Below, in pieces: positions 30,436 through 39,876 of a stretch of DNA of 41,546 nt. This DNA comes from Cladosporium sp. IMV 00045 (lineage: Eukaryota > Ascomycota > Dothideomycetes > Cladosporiales > Cladosporiaceae), in assembly GCA_001931905.2 (NCBI GenBank), contig MSJI02000761.1, positions 1 through 41,546 on the forward strand. The letters are read 5' to 3'. The translations under genes were made by a program, and so were the position numbers. The number at the start of each line of letters is the position of its first letter. The stretch's first letter is position 1. The notes below the pieces were generated by a model, which saw nothing but the letters and a program-made list of their open reading frames with translations, made no database searches and had not been told where the DNA came from.

Positions 30436-31833
30436 ATGGCCACCCCCGTCTCGCCCTCCTCTTCTCCTCGCCTTCCTTCTCCGCCTCCAATCGCTGAGGA
30501 CCAGAGCGGCCCAACATCACCGGGACTATCATTATATCTGCCCAAGTTCCCAAGCGGCGCAGCAGAGGCATCCCGGAGAATCCGCCCTGGAACAAAAGCA
30601 GAGGACATGACAGAAGGGCCGCCGCTCACGGAGCTCATGGATATCGACTCTGCTTTCCAGCTGACCGAGTACCTCAAAGCACTGCACTGCTCGTTTACGC
30701 ACCCTTCCGACTCCGCCTCGACCGTGCCCATAACACCAGAGCTCGCCCGACAACTTGCCCATCCACCAGTGAATACTGCCAAGGAGATCTGGCTCTACGA
30801 GCTCGGTCGCTTCCTCATCCAGAAGACCAACGCTATAATCGTTGCGCTCTTTTCCGACACCCCAGCCTGTTCAGCCACGACATGCCATGAGATGCGCGCA
30901 TCCGAATGGCAGTATCTCTGCGCGGTCCACGATCCTCCCAAGTCGTGCTCTGCTATCGACTACTGTTGTCACACGCTCGACTGGGCTGCATCTACCCTCT
31001 GCAACAGCAAATTGTTCCCATCACGTCTCGGTCTTGGGTCGGGCGGCAGCGGAGGAACCGACAAGGTACTCGTGCAACAGATGAAAGAGATCACCAACAT
31101 CTTCCGCCGCGTATACCGCATCTACGCACACGCTTGGTTTCAGCACCGCGATGTGTTCTGGCGTGTGGAGGGCAAGACGGGCTTGTACGTTTTCTTCAAA
31201 ACTGTGTGCGATGAGTACGGCCTGATCCAGACCGAGAACTACACAATTCCACCTGAGGCGGAGGGTTTGGAGCCCAAGGAGGTGGCCAGCGACACGCCGG
31301 TAGCTGCTCAGCCTCCAGCGGGTGTGAGCCTGCTAAAGCGACCGGAAGGAGGATCTGAGGAGCAGCAGTCACAGCAGCAAACAGAGCCGGCTGGCAACGA
31401 GATCTTGTCTACTGGCGACACAACAAAAAGGCACAGGCAAACGCCAAACAGCAGATCGAACTCTGTTTCAACTACCATCACCGAAGAGGCGGAAGAAGAC
31501 GAGGATTCTCCTGTCAAGCCTTCGCTGGAGCGCGCACCTACCAGCGTGAAGAAAGAGGGCGGTCTCACTCGCAGCGACACTATCAAGGCAGAATCAGAAC
31601 CAGAAAACAAAGCCGAGTCAGAAGCCGCTCGCGATTCGATTGTAGTAGAAGAGCCCGAAGCAGACGAGAGTAAAGACAGCACCACAGAGGAACCCAAAGA
31701 GGAGGATGCGGAGGACGACACAGAAGTGACGGTGATCGAGGCGGAAGTTCCAGAAGATGCAGAAGGGCCAGGAGAGCGCGTCTCCGAGAAGCCTCAGGAA
31801 GAGATCAAAGCAGAGCCGACTAGTGAGGCCTGA
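30436..31833 (+). CDS. MOB3: Mob3/phocein family protein (STRIPAK component)
   Basis: A 465-residue protein without introns. The Mob1/phocein domain spans roughly residues 45-280. It opens with RIRPGTKAEDM (compare the RNRPGTKAQD start of animal MOB4), then LTEYLKALH, CSATTCHEMRASEWQYLCAVHDPPKSC, AIDYCCHTLDWAASTLCNSKLFPSR and FRRVYRIYAHAWFQHRDVFW. The Cys pair in CSATTC and the His pair in HAWFQH correspond to the zinc ligands of Mob proteins. In filamentous fungi the phocein-type Mob3 belongs to the striatin/PP2A (STRIPAK) complex needed for hyphal fusion and fruiting-body development. Animal MOB4 is about 225 residues; this protein adds a Pro/Ser-rich N-terminus and a long Glu/Ser-rich, probably disordered tail (about residues 280-465, EEAEEDEDS, EEPKEEDAEDD). 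The start context ACCATGGCC is excellent. Confidence 0.9.
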   Translation: MATPVSPSSSPRLPSPPPIAEDQSGPTSPGLSLYLPKFPSGAAEASRRIRPGTKAEDMTEGPPLTELMDIDSAFQLTEYLKALHCSFTHPSDSASTVPITPELARQLAHPPVNTAKEIWLYELGRFLIQKTNAIIVALFSDTPACSATTCHEMRASEWQYLCAVHDPPKSCSAIDYCCHTLDWAASTLCNSKLFPSRLGLGSGGSGGTDKVLVQQMKEITNIFRRVYRIYAHAWFQHRDVFWRVEGKTGLYVFFKTVCDEYGLIQTENYTIPPEAEGLEPKEVASDTPVAAQPPAGVSLLKRPEGGSEEQQSQQQTEPAGNEILSTGDTTKRHRQTPNSRSNSVSTTITEEAEEDEDSPVKPSLERAPTSVKKEGGLTRSDTIKAESEPENKAESEAARDSIVVEEPEADESKDSTTEEPKEEDAEDDTEVTVIEAEVPEDAEGPGERVSEKPQEEIKAEPTSEA

Positions 31834-32195
31834 TGCGAATAGAATAATGGGATTTACGGAGAGCCTCAAGGCTCGTGTGCTATGATACCCTTTTAAAATT
31901 ATGTGTAAATATATCGTATTTGTAATTAACAATTTCGAACCATTTGACGGGTGTATATTGAAGGACAATGCATTCATTGGAAGCGCCTGTTTACATTCGA
32001 AATGTGGAAGAAAAATACATATAGCTAAAAATAAAGGAATCGCTTTTAAAGCTGTTGTCCCACATCGTCATACCATATACACGAAAGTACAGCTTGACTT
32101 TCCCATCCCGTGAAACATCGCCTAACGCACATACCTGCAAACCCTCACGATTTTATGACACCAAGAAGACCTAGAAATAAACCACAGCACACATC
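31834..32195. other. Intergenic between Mob3 and Ufe1 genes
   Basis: A 362-bp AT-rich spacer between two + genes. It should hold the Mob3 3' UTR and polyadenylation signals and the Ufe1 promoter. No coding signal was found. Confidence 0.5.
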
Positions 32196-33260
32196 ATGAC
32201 CGACATCACAGCAGATTTCAACATCTGCCTCAAGAAACACAACGCCCAACCCGTCATCCACCGCGACTTCGACCTCTCGCGCATAGACTCCTTCCTGCAG
32301 GAAGCGTACAGCATCAATGCCCGCATAGCAGACCTCACGCACACCTTACGATCCACCAGACCGGCCTACCTCTCCACAGCACCTCCCGCGCGCAGAAGAC
32401 AAAACGCCCAACAACAGCATCAGCATGACCGATCAAAGCCACTCACGCACGAGGAGCGCGAAGCGTTCGACGCGCAGTCTAAGAAACTGCTCAAGCAGCT
32501 CAACGCGGCAATCAAATCTCTCCAGCAGGCGGAGGAAGTGAGGAATCAGACGCTGGACTCCGTCGCGCTGTCGAAGCGAGCTCGAGGCGGCATGGGAGCG
32601 CTGGGACGTTGGGCGGCGGGAGGGGCGGTCACGGCGAAAAGCCCCGAGGAGGAGCAGGAGGAGGCGAAGAGGAACACCGTCGCGGCTTTCCGCGCTGCTG
32701 TCATCATGTTCCTGGAGCAGAGGTTGGGCGAAGCGGGCAAGGTGCAGGCTGAGATGATGGAGGTGCGGATTGGCAGGGAGGTGGAGAGGAGCAAGAGCGC
32801 ACTGTACAAGAGCCGTGGGGGCGTGAGCATACCGTACGCGCACGACGAGGACGAAGCGTCAGGCCCACCGAGCAGAAAGCAACAGAACGGTGTGCCCGCA
32901 CATGACGGGCCCGAATCCAACCCGGACACGGCGGAGCTCACGCAAGACCAGCTGCAGATGTTCGAGTCGGAGAACGCGGACCTGCTGCAGTACTACGAGG
33001 GACAGATGGAGCAGATTTCGCAGGCCGAGCGCAGCATTCTGGAAATCAGCGAGTTGCACAGCACCTTGCACGCCAATCTCGCGCAGCAGAGCGAGCACAT
33101 TGAGCATTTGGTGCAGGAGTCTTATGACACAACGGCGAATCTGGGTAAGGGCAATCAGGAGTTGAAGAGGGCTAGTGAGCGACGGAGCACTGCTCAGGCG
33201 GTGTTTTGGGGGACGGTGGGCTTTTGCTCGTTCTTGGTTGTATGGGATCTGGTCTTTTGA
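32196..33260 (+). CDS. UFE1: ER syntaxin Ufe1 / syntaxin-18 (Qa-SNARE)
   Basis: A 354-residue tail-anchored t-SNARE of the endoplasmic reticulum that accepts retrograde COPI vesicles from the Golgi and works in ER membrane fusion. The N-terminus (MTDITADFNICLKKH) matches the Sec20/Dsl-complex-facing domain of Ufe1/Syn18 proteins. A charged helical region follows (EEREAFDAQSKKLLKQLNAAIKSLQQ), and then the motif FRAAVIMFLEQRL ... MMEVRI. The SNARE helix lies at about residues 270-325 (ERSILEISELHSTLHANLAQ, QSEHIEHLVQESYDT), with the zero-layer Gln in AQQSEHI. The C-terminus is a single membrane anchor (AVFWGTVGFCSFLVVWDLVF) with almost no lumenal tail. No intron. The start context ATCATGACC is acceptable. 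Confidence 0.9.
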   Translation: MTDITADFNICLKKHNAQPVIHRDFDLSRIDSFLQEAYSINARIADLTHTLRSTRPAYLSTAPPARRRQNAQQQHQHDRSKPLTHEEREAFDAQSKKLLKQLNAAIKSLQQAEEVRNQTLDSVALSKRARGGMGALGRWAAGGAVTAKSPEEEQEEAKRNTVAAFRAAVIMFLEQRLGEAGKVQAEMMEVRIGREVERSKSALYKSRGGVSIPYAHDEDEASGPPSRKQQNGVPAHDGPESNPDTAELTQDQLQMFESENADLLQYYEGQMEQISQAERSILEISELHSTLHANLAQQSEHIEHLVQESYDTTANLGKGNQELKRASERRSTAQAVFWGTVGFCSFLVVWDLVF

Positions 33261-33786
33261 GAGGTGGGTATGCTAGACTACCTTTTGCGGTACGCTCATC
33301 GATCAGTATTAAGATACCGAAGACCATCGAAAGCCCACCATATCTTGACGAATGCAAGATAACTTTCTTATCCAGTTGTCTGTCACCAGGTAGCGATGCG
33401 ATCCACAAGTCAAATAAGGTCGTCAAAGATCCTCTGTGGACCGCTAGCTTTCAGCGATGCACTCATGTCATTTCTCGAAAATTTATACAGCACTACTAAC
33501 GAGGAACATATTTCTGAATACAGCGTATGCAGCAGAGCTGGCGGATGATGATAATCATCAACAAGCTGCACATGAGTGGATCTCCCAGCCAGACTTCGGC
33601 TCCTCCTCCAACCGAAAGCATCGGCCCAGCAGAACACGACATCGGTATATATACATGTATATGTGTATGTACATATGCTGAAATACAAGCACCTGAGATC
33701 AACCTTCGAACCCTGATAAAAATACCTATATCCGCATTGCTATGCAACCAAACAAACACAACAAACCCACCGACCATTCCCCCAGC
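33261..33786. other. Intergenic: promoter of the SnoaL-like gene
   Basis: A 526-bp spacer between Ufe1 and the SnoaL-like gene, both +. It contains an alternating T/A tract just upstream of the latter. No gene was recognised. Confidence 0.5.
33646..33676 (+). promoter_or_regulatory. TATA-rich element upstream of the SnoaL-like gene
   Basis: A run beginning TATATATACATGTATATG lies 110-140 bp before the chosen ATG at 33787, a normal distance for a fungal TATA box. It is the most TATA-like tract I noticed next to a start codon in this window and suggests an inducible promoter. It is partly palindromic. Confidence 0.4.
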
Positions 33787-34401
33787 ATGGCCAACCCAAT
33801 CGACTACATCGCCATCCAGAACGCCCTGAGCCGTTACTGCATCGCCTTGGACACCAAAGACCTTAGTATATTAAGTGAAGTCTTCATGCCCGATGTCGAT
33901 GCGCAATACCCGTTTCCCGGCGGCGACATGCAAGGCATCGACGCCGTCAAAGCAACCATTTCGAAGCGGTGAGTGAGAAGTTGTTTGAATGAAAAGCATC
34001 CCATTCCCCGGCCGCAAGATCTCAGCGAACGGATATTGAAACGGAAGATATTCCACGAGAACACACGTGTTTGACAATCCCATCTCATCAGCCTCCACCA
34101 CATCACCTCCCAACACGCCCTAACAACGCAACACATCGCCGTCGACGCCGCCGGCGAGACCGCGCACGCCACCACGTATTTCAGCGGCGTGCACTTCGGC
34201 AAAGCGCCGCGGTGGGAGGGCGTGACTTGCACGGCGTACGGGAAGTACATCGACGAGTTTGTGAAACTGCCGCCTCCTAAAGAGGACCGAGTCGTTCTTG
34301 GGGAGTACCTGCCTGGGTCGAGTGGGATTTGGAAGATTCAGAGGAGGAGGGTGGAATTTATGGCGAGGGTTGGGGAGGAGGGGATCTTTATGCGGGATTA
34401 G
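33787..34401 (+). CDS. SnoaL-like (NTF2-fold) domain protein
   Basis: Spliced CDS: join(33787..33968, 34092..34401), 163 residues, with one 123-nt intron (GTGAGT...CATCAG, phase 2). The N-terminus IQNALSRYCIALDTKDLSILSEVFMPD is the typical first two helices of the SnoaL_4 / NTF2-like family, followed by GGDMQGIDAVKATISKR, then LHHITSQHALTTQHIAVD and AHATTYFSGVHFG, with the conserved His-rich strand. The C-terminal strand is GSSGIWKIQRRRVEFMARVGEEG. Members include small cyclases, dehydratases and isomerases, often in secondary metabolism; no catalytic assignment is possible here. An in-frame ATG at 33742 would add 15 residues; 33787 (AGCATGGCC) was chosen for its better context and because the domain starts right after it. 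Confidence 0.82.
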
Positions 34402-34882
34402 ATTGCGTTGGTGGGAGGGGGATGATGGGGGGTTTTTGGGTGAGGATTGGGTGCGAGTAGGATTTGATTGCTGGGTTGTTGGGTGTCCGGTGATGAATGC
34501 ATGTGGACTGTTTCCTTGCTTGACGAGAGTCTGCCAGAATATAGCAGATACACTGAGCGTGATATGATGGTATCAAGAGCTGCTCAATGGATCCGAAATC
34601 TAAAGCGAGATACCATGAATGAGAGAACGGAAAGATGAGTCTATCTAGTTGAGATAGACGATATTCGTTGATTGGATCATTAGATCAAGCTTCTCAGAGC
34701 ATCAAATGATATTTTCTTCGAGCCGTAGCGAGGAGGAACATCAAAGAAGTTAAATCAATTTCAAGTGGTATCAAAAGCTAAAATATGTACGGAGAAGAGA
34801 TAAACCCACTCACAACCCCTCGCGATCCGGATGCAGTCTGTTTCCTCATCCCTACGCCACCAACCCAGCCAAACCTCACACC
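34402..34882. other. Intergenic, convergent 3' ends
   Basis: A 481-bp spacer between the stop of the SnoaL-like gene (+) and the stop of the F-box gene (-). It starts G-rich and becomes AT-rich and should hold both 3' UTRs. Nothing else was seen. Confidence 0.5.
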
Positions 34883-36409
34883 CTAATACCACCCATCACC
34901 CTCCTCGCCCAACCTCTCATTCTTCGGGTTCAAACTCGCCATCCTCTGCCCAGGAATACTGCCCGAAATCCTACTCTCAAACACACCACTGACCGCCCTC
35001 CTGCCCAAGCGGGAGAAACTCTCAAATTCCTCGCCTCCCTCAGCCTTGTTCATGCCATTAATCGCCAGCCACTCGGGGCTGGTGTAAGGGTTCTTTCCGT
35101 CGCCCAGATCCACCCAGCGCGTCACCACGATGGAGTGCTTGAAAGCAAACTTGGTGTCGCTAGGGTCTTCGCACATCTGCACTTCCACCAGGTACTCGCT
35201 GGGACACTCCGGACAGCGGCGCGCGGGCCTGCACGTGTCGCAGCCCGTGACCATGAAATTAGGGTGAGCGGCGGTGCGGGAGATTTTGGGGCCGCGCTTG
35301 ATCTGCTCTTTGTAGGGGTCCGGCGGGCGGGGGATGTGGGAGAGGGCGCATTTGCAGATTTTGGTGAGGAGGCCGTCGCGCCAGTGCGCGCAAACGGAGA
35401 AGAAGGGCGTGTATTCCTCGCGGTCGTAGAGGAGCTGGCGCTCGGCCGTGGGGGCCAGGTCGGGCGGCGCGAAGGTGGTGGAGACGACGCGCATGAGGAG
35501 GTGGCCGTCGTGTACCATGTAGCGTGTGCGGTGCTTCCATGTCGAGTCTTTGCATTTCCAGTGCCGTTGCAGGTCGTCGTGTGTGATGCCGAAGCGTGAG
35601 CCGTAGTCTGATTCGCGCAGTGCCAGCTGGATGAAGTAATAGGGGAGTTCGCGGCCGTGGGCGATGCGTGTGCGTGGGAGGACGGTATTGCGGACGTTCG
35701 GACAATTGTATATTGGTCTTGAGACGAATTGAGAGTGCAGGCTTTCGTTGCCTGGATCGGTTCGGCGGTGATATGATGCGCATGGGAAACAGAAGAGCTC
35801 GCCGGGCCACCTGTTATCATACGCTTGCTGGACAAACTTGATTCTGAGGTTGCGGTTCTCTGGGAAGTTGATGACTTTGAGGGCCGCATTGGTGAGTTTC
35901 TTGTACAATGTCTTCGATGCGATAGTGAGACTTGCGGCATCCACGGCGTCCAAATGTGAGCCTATGCGCATCCAAATCTCGTCTGGAAGAATTGCAATCC
36001 GTCGTTCGCTCTTCTCGTCATACTGGCCAGCCCTCTCTGCTTCTTCCTTCGAATCAAAGTAGGGATCCCTCAACTTTCTGATATCGTAGCCCGCCTGGTC
36101 AGCCAAAGAGTCGAAAGAGTCGTGGTGAGCAAGTCGGTGCATCATGTCAGTGTGGTCGACCTTATCGACAAGGGTGTCACCATCGTAAGTAGAGTATTCG
36201 CGTTCTCCGAGTTCGTTGATATCGTTGTGGTCGTTGGCTCCCTTCTGTATTTGATTGGGATGCGCACGTCTTCTTCGCTTCTCTGCTTCTTTCGCATTGG
36301 CCTTGTCGATGGATTGCTGAGTGTAAGCATTCTTTGAGCGAATCTTTGCGCTGATGCCGAGCACCAATTTCGCTGGCCAGCTCCCCAAATGGGGCGTATT
36401 CCAGTCCAT
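34883..36409 (-). CDS. F-box protein with a C-terminal CxxC pair
   Basis: A 508-residue protein without introns. The F-box is at about residues 139-175 (ILPDEIWMRIGSHLDAVDAA ... TLYKKL) and would bind Skp1 in an SCF ubiquitin ligase. The N-terminus (residues 20-70) is basic and probably disordered (KEAEKRRRRAHPNQIQKG). After the F-box there is no WD40 or LRR signature. Instead there is a fungal-specific region with CFPC (207-210), ICKCALSH (351-358) and a C-x2-C-x5-C-x2-C group at residues 390-402, which could bind zinc. The C-terminal RWVDLGDGKNPYTSPEW resembles uncharacterised fungal F-box proteins. Many ascomycete proteins share this layout, and the substrate is unknown. The start ATG at 36409 is the first in frame. 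Confidence 0.87.
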   Translation of the reverse strand: MDWNTPHLGSWPAKLVLGISAKIRSKNAYTQQSIDKANAKEAEKRRRRAHPNQIQKGANDHNDINELGEREYSTYDGDTLVDKVDHTDMMHRLAHHDSFDSLADQAGYDIRKLRDPYFDSKEEAERAGQYDEKSERRIAILPDEIWMRIGSHLDAVDAASLTIASKTLYKKLTNAALKVINFPENRNLRIKFVQQAYDNRWPGELFCFPCASYHRRTDPGNESLHSQFVSRPIYNCPNVRNTVLPRTRIAHGRELPYYFIQLALRESDYGSRFGITHDDLQRHWKCKDSTWKHRTRYMVHDGHLLMRVVSTTFAPPDLAPTAERQLLYDREEYTPFFSVCAHWRDGLLTKICKCALSHIPRPPDPYKEQIKRGPKISRTAAHPNFMVTGCDTCRPARRCPECPSEYLVEVQMCEDPSDTKFAFKHSIVVTRWVDLGDGKNPYTSPEWLAINGMNKAEGGEEFESFSRLGRRAVSGVFESRISGSIPGQRMASLNPKNERLGEEGDGWY

Positions 36410-36843
36410 TACGATTGTTAGCCTGTCGAAACAATTGTCGATCCGATGTTCAGGTCTTTTCTCCGGCCGTCACCAGAATTCGGATGCTGGCGGATGGCTC
36501 CGAAAACTTTCACACGCACTTCACAGATATTTCCCAGGATCAACGATGATTTTGGATAGAATGTTGGATGACTTGGAAAATAGCTATCGACGGCGGCGAC
36601 GGCGAGAGAAGTTTGAAATGGTGAACTTCCTCTCCAGCCATTTGCGTGCATCATTGAACCGTGCGCCACCGACCGGGACTCAGCGGGCGAGTGACCTCAA
36701 GCTCAACTCTCACACTCCACAAATCGCGCAGTGAGGATTGAAATTGCAAGATGATCACCCCACATCTTCGATCCCACCAGATGACCAAGCAAACGTTCAA
36801 AAGCATCATCATCACATCCTCATTACTTGCTACCTCCTGACTT
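36410..36843. other. Intergenic: promoter of the F-box gene and 3' UTR of the NUFIP-like gene
   Basis: A 434-bp spacer between two - strand genes. Its left part should hold the F-box promoter and its right part the NUFIP-like 3' UTR. No additional gene was seen. Confidence 0.5.
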
Positions 36844-38586
36844 TCACGCTTGATTCTCCGTCTGTGCGAAAAATCCGGTCTGGCCCAACGCCTTGATGAC
36901 TTGCAGCGCCAAATGGTCATCGCCCTTTTGCTCTTGTTCCATCAATCGCTCGAAGATACTCTTGCGATCGTTGGGCTTTGGATCGAGCTTGGGGGCAAAA
37001 CGGTCAAAAGCGGGTTTGTCATGATGCGGCTGGATAGGTCGCGCTGACGGAGCTTTGCTGGACAGCTCGTGCCGGAATCTGCATGAATCGCCGTCTCGAC
37101 ACCGTCCGCTGGCCGCGAAATACCTGCACACTGGTCGCTGAGCATCAGGTGCAGCGGAAGGCGGCGGCTTCGAGCTGGCTTGTTCTGGAGGGCCGTCGTC
37201 GTCCAAATGTGAGTGCGCTGATGACTCCGCTTCATTTTCAGAAGCCTGCCCGGCATCAGCGGCTTCGACATTGCCTTGATCGTCTTCTTCATCATCAGTC
37301 TCGCCCATGTCTATGCCAGGCAAGCTTTTGGATGGCTCCGCTTCTGGCATTGATGCATGGTCTTCCTCCATCGGCACGCCGGCCTCAGCATCAACGTCAG
37401 CATTTGTTAGCTGGACGACGTCCATAGCTTCGTTCTTTTGTGATGTCTCATCCGTGGCAGATGCTGTTTCCGCCAGCTCCTCAATGCGTTGTACAGACGG
37501 GGCATTCGCTTGCTCAGCGCTCTGCCCGGGCTCATCCGCCATTTGCACATCATGCTGCGTATCTGGCTGGGCTTTCTTCGACGGCTCCCGCAGAGTTCTT
37601 GTTTTGCTTTCCGCTTGTCTGTTCCTGGGCGCTTGATGCAGTCTAGCTACAGCGGCCAGCAGTCGCTTACGCTCTTCTCCCACGCGTAGCCTTTCGGTTT
37701 CTTTCTCTGAGACTCTTCCCGACGTCGGGAACTGCTTTCTGCGCTCCTCCTTCCAAGCAGCCAAATCAGCTTCATTGTTGAGAGTCATCACCTCCCCGTT
37801 GTGCTCAAAAGTAAGTTTTGTGCCTAGCTCGGCAAATTGTGCCTCTTCATCAACGTCTTCGTCCTCACTCTCGGAAGGATAGGTGGGAAGACCGCCATCC
37901 TGAGGTGTAAGGCCTAGTCCTTTCGTTCCGGGTTTTGGCCTGCTCACAGGCTGTCCATTGACAGATGGCCGCGAAGATGTGTTAGCCGGCGTAGAAGATA
38001 AAATAGGTGCACCGAAACTGGGCACAGAAGGTGCCGTCTGCGGCCCTTGCTTCTTCTCGCGAGGTTGCTGTGGGCCACGGAGGGCATCGAGCTTGCGTTT
38101 GTGGCCTGCTTGCGTTCGACCTGGTCCATCCTGCTGTGATTTCGTTGGTGCTGGTCCATTCTGTGTACTGTCTGTCCCGTAGCCTACGCCAGGTTGGTAC
38201 GCAGCATTGCCACCAGGGGTTTGTCGTCGATCATGAAAGTTAGGATTGACATATGATCCAGGCGGAGGATTTGAATTTGTAGAGAATTTTGGTCGATTGG
38301 AATTCTGCCATTGTGGTTGATTTCCTTGAGATTCCCCAGGTCGAGAATACCCTTGACCTCCTTGGGTAAAATTCGAATGCTGGTTGTTGCCGATGGGTTC
38401 CAAATTGGAGTTGCCACGTCCACCACCACGACCACGGCCGGCACCTCGACCTCGTGACTCGGAACCACCACGTCCACGGCCTCCGCGTCCAGATTGCTGA
38501 GGATTTGCAAAGTCTTGTGGCTGGGTCTGCGCAACAGGCTTTGGTGGAGGTGGTGGAGGCGGTGGAAAAGAGAAGCCTCCTGCCAT
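36844..38586 (-). CDS. NUFIP/Rsa1-like CCCH zinc-finger protein (box C/D snoRNP assembly)
   Basis: A 580-residue protein from ATG 38586 (ATCATGGCA). An in-frame upstream ATG at 38706 would add a hydrophobic 40-residue stretch that does not fit the family, so it was rejected. In order: a poly-Pro run (residues 8-15); an RGG/GAR segment (33-58); a Gln/Asn/Gly-rich region; a basic KRK at 163-165; an acidic SESEDEDVDEEAQ; the NUFIP-like core at about 256-300 (LTFEHNGEVMTL ... AAWKEERRKQFPTSGRV); a long acidic disordered region; a C-x8-C-x5-C-x3-H zinc finger at 487-506; and a C-terminal helix IFERLMEQEQ. NUFIP1/Rsa1 proteins recruit Snu13 and the R2TP chaperone to assemble box C/D snoRNPs in the nucleus. 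Assignment rests on the WKEERRKxxP core and the architecture. No intron was needed. Confidence 0.82.
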   Translation of the reverse strand: MAGGFSFPPPPPPPPKPVAQTQPQDFANPQQSGRGGRGRGGSESRGRGAGRGRGGGRGNSNLEPIGNNQHSNFTQGGQGYSRPGESQGNQPQWQNSNRPKFSTNSNPPPGSYVNPNFHDRRQTPGGNAAYQPGVGYGTDSTQNGPAPTKSQQDGPGRTQAGHKRKLDALRGPQQPREKKQGPQTAPSVPSFGAPILSSTPANTSSRPSVNGQPVSRPKPGTKGLGLTPQDGGLPTYPSESEDEDVDEEAQFAELGTKLTFEHNGEVMTLNNEADLAAWKEERRKQFPTSGRVSEKETERLRVGEERKRLLAAVARLHQAPRNRQAESKTRTLREPSKKAQPDTQHDVQMADEPGQSAEQANAPSVQRIEELAETASATDETSQKNEAMDVVQLTNADVDAEAGVPMEEDHASMPEAEPSKSLPGIDMGETDDEEDDQGNVEAADAGQASENEAESSAHSHLDDDGPPEQASSKPPPSAAPDAQRPVCRYFAASGRCRDGDSCRFRHELSSKAPSARPIQPHHDKPAFDRFAPKLDPKPNDRKSIFERLMEQEQKGDDHLALQVIKALGQTGFFAQTENQA

Positions 38587-39079
38587 GATGATGCTCTGTA
38601 GTCTTGGAAAATAGTTGTTACTGGCGCTGATCAGTAAAGCGTCATGCAATAACAGAAATGTGCCGCAGAAACAAAAGTAAATAAATAAGGTAGATGCAGT
38701 GTTCATTCACCCAGAACTTGCAGCCTCCAAAGTTGGAAAGAAGGCAGTTGCAGGCTTCGGTTCGCTTGCCGATTGGCTGACTGTGGTCCTCGACTTTGAA
38801 GCACATGGCAGACTTCATGCGCAAACCGAGTCTTCAGAACGTCAGGTAGACAATTGCAGTGACTTCCCCAAGCACGACGGAATGAACGAGCTTTGACAAC
38901 ACGACCATGACATCCGCCATCTAAAAGCCAACATTTACGGGCCTTGCACCAATTCATGACAACGAGAGATGCTCAAGTCTGAAGAAAGAATACGAACCAA
39001 GATTTTCCTGAAGCCGCCTCGCTGAAAGCCCCTCGCCCCCGAGGATATATTCTATCTTTTCCACGACGAATCGCCCAAG
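38587..39079. other. Divergent promoter region NUFIP-like / RPC25
   Basis: A 493-bp region between head-to-head genes for snoRNP assembly (-) and RNA polymerase III (+). A shared promoter for two ribosome/RNA-biogenesis genes is plausible. No specific element could be defined. Confidence 0.45.
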
Positions 39080-39876
39080 ATGTATGTGCTTGTAAGTCAA
39101 CAGCCCTCCAGAAACTATCACAGATCGACCTTTCATACTCACACCCATCCCTCAAGGTCACACTTGCGGACGTAGTCCAACTCCCCCCATCAACATTCAA
39201 CCTGCCCAGCGCGCGCGCCATCGAAGACTGGATCAACGCGAAGTACGCGGACAAAGTGCTTCACAAAATCGGCCTGTGCGTGGGCTTCCACTCGCTCATC
39301 TCCTGCTCCGAAGGCCTGATCGGGCACGGCAACGGGATCGTCAACGTGAATGTCGACTTCCGCATGGTGGTGTTCCGGCCCTTCCGGGGCGAGATCCTGC
39401 AAGGCACCGTCGCGCAGTCGGACGTGAAAGACGGCATCTGGCTGACGATGGACTTCTTCGACGACCTGCAGGTGCCGCCGTCGGTCCTCTTCGACCCCAG
39501 CGTGTACCAGCAGGAGGGCGAGGATGGGGTGTTCGTGTGGCGCAGCGAGAATCCGGAGGCGGAGAATGGGTACGATGAGTACTTCTTTGATCGCAATGAG
39601 AAGTGCTTGTGCCGTGTGGAGATGGAGCAGTGGAATGATTTGAGCCCGCAGCTTGCGCAGCAGCAGCAGAAGTTCAGTGCTGTCGCTGGTGGTGAGGAGG
39701 AAGAGGCTGCGGAGGAGCCGAGGAAGCAGCCATATGCTGTGCAGGCGAGTATGATGCATTCTGGTCTTGGGCCTAAGCTGTGGTGGCTCGGTGAAGACGA
39801 GCTGGCGAATGAAGCACAGGAGGAGAATGCTGAGGAGATGGACGTGGACGTTGGAGCGGAGCAGGAGGCTGCGTAA
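39080..39876 (+). CDS. RPC25: RNA polymerase III subunit Rpc25 (RPC8, Rpb7 family)
   Basis: Spliced CDS: join(39080..39091, 39157..39876), 243 residues. The first exon is only 12 nt (M-Y-V-L). The 65-nt intron has donor GTAAGT, a TACTCAC branch site and an AAG acceptor. The mature N-terminus then reads MYVLVTLADVVQLPPSTFNL, as expected of the Rpb7/Rpc25 tip domain, followed by AIEDWINAKYADKVLHKIGLC. The S1/OB-type C-terminal half has NVDFRMVVFRPFRGEILQG and IWLTMDFFDDLQVPPSVLFD, and then LGPKLWW near the end. It forms the stalk of Pol III with Rpc17 and acts in initiation at tRNA and 5S genes. The tail is Glu/Ala-rich (EEEEAAEE; AEEMDVDVGAEQEAA). An upstream CACAG acceptor would leave a 32-nt intron, too short to be likely. 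Confidence 0.92.

Noticed and set aside
38587..38706. Hydrophobic 40-residue N-terminal extension of the NUFIP-like protein (ATG 38706)
   Set aside because: A membrane-like leader does not fit a nuclear RNA-assembly factor. The ATG at 38586 starts the Pro-rich region directly.
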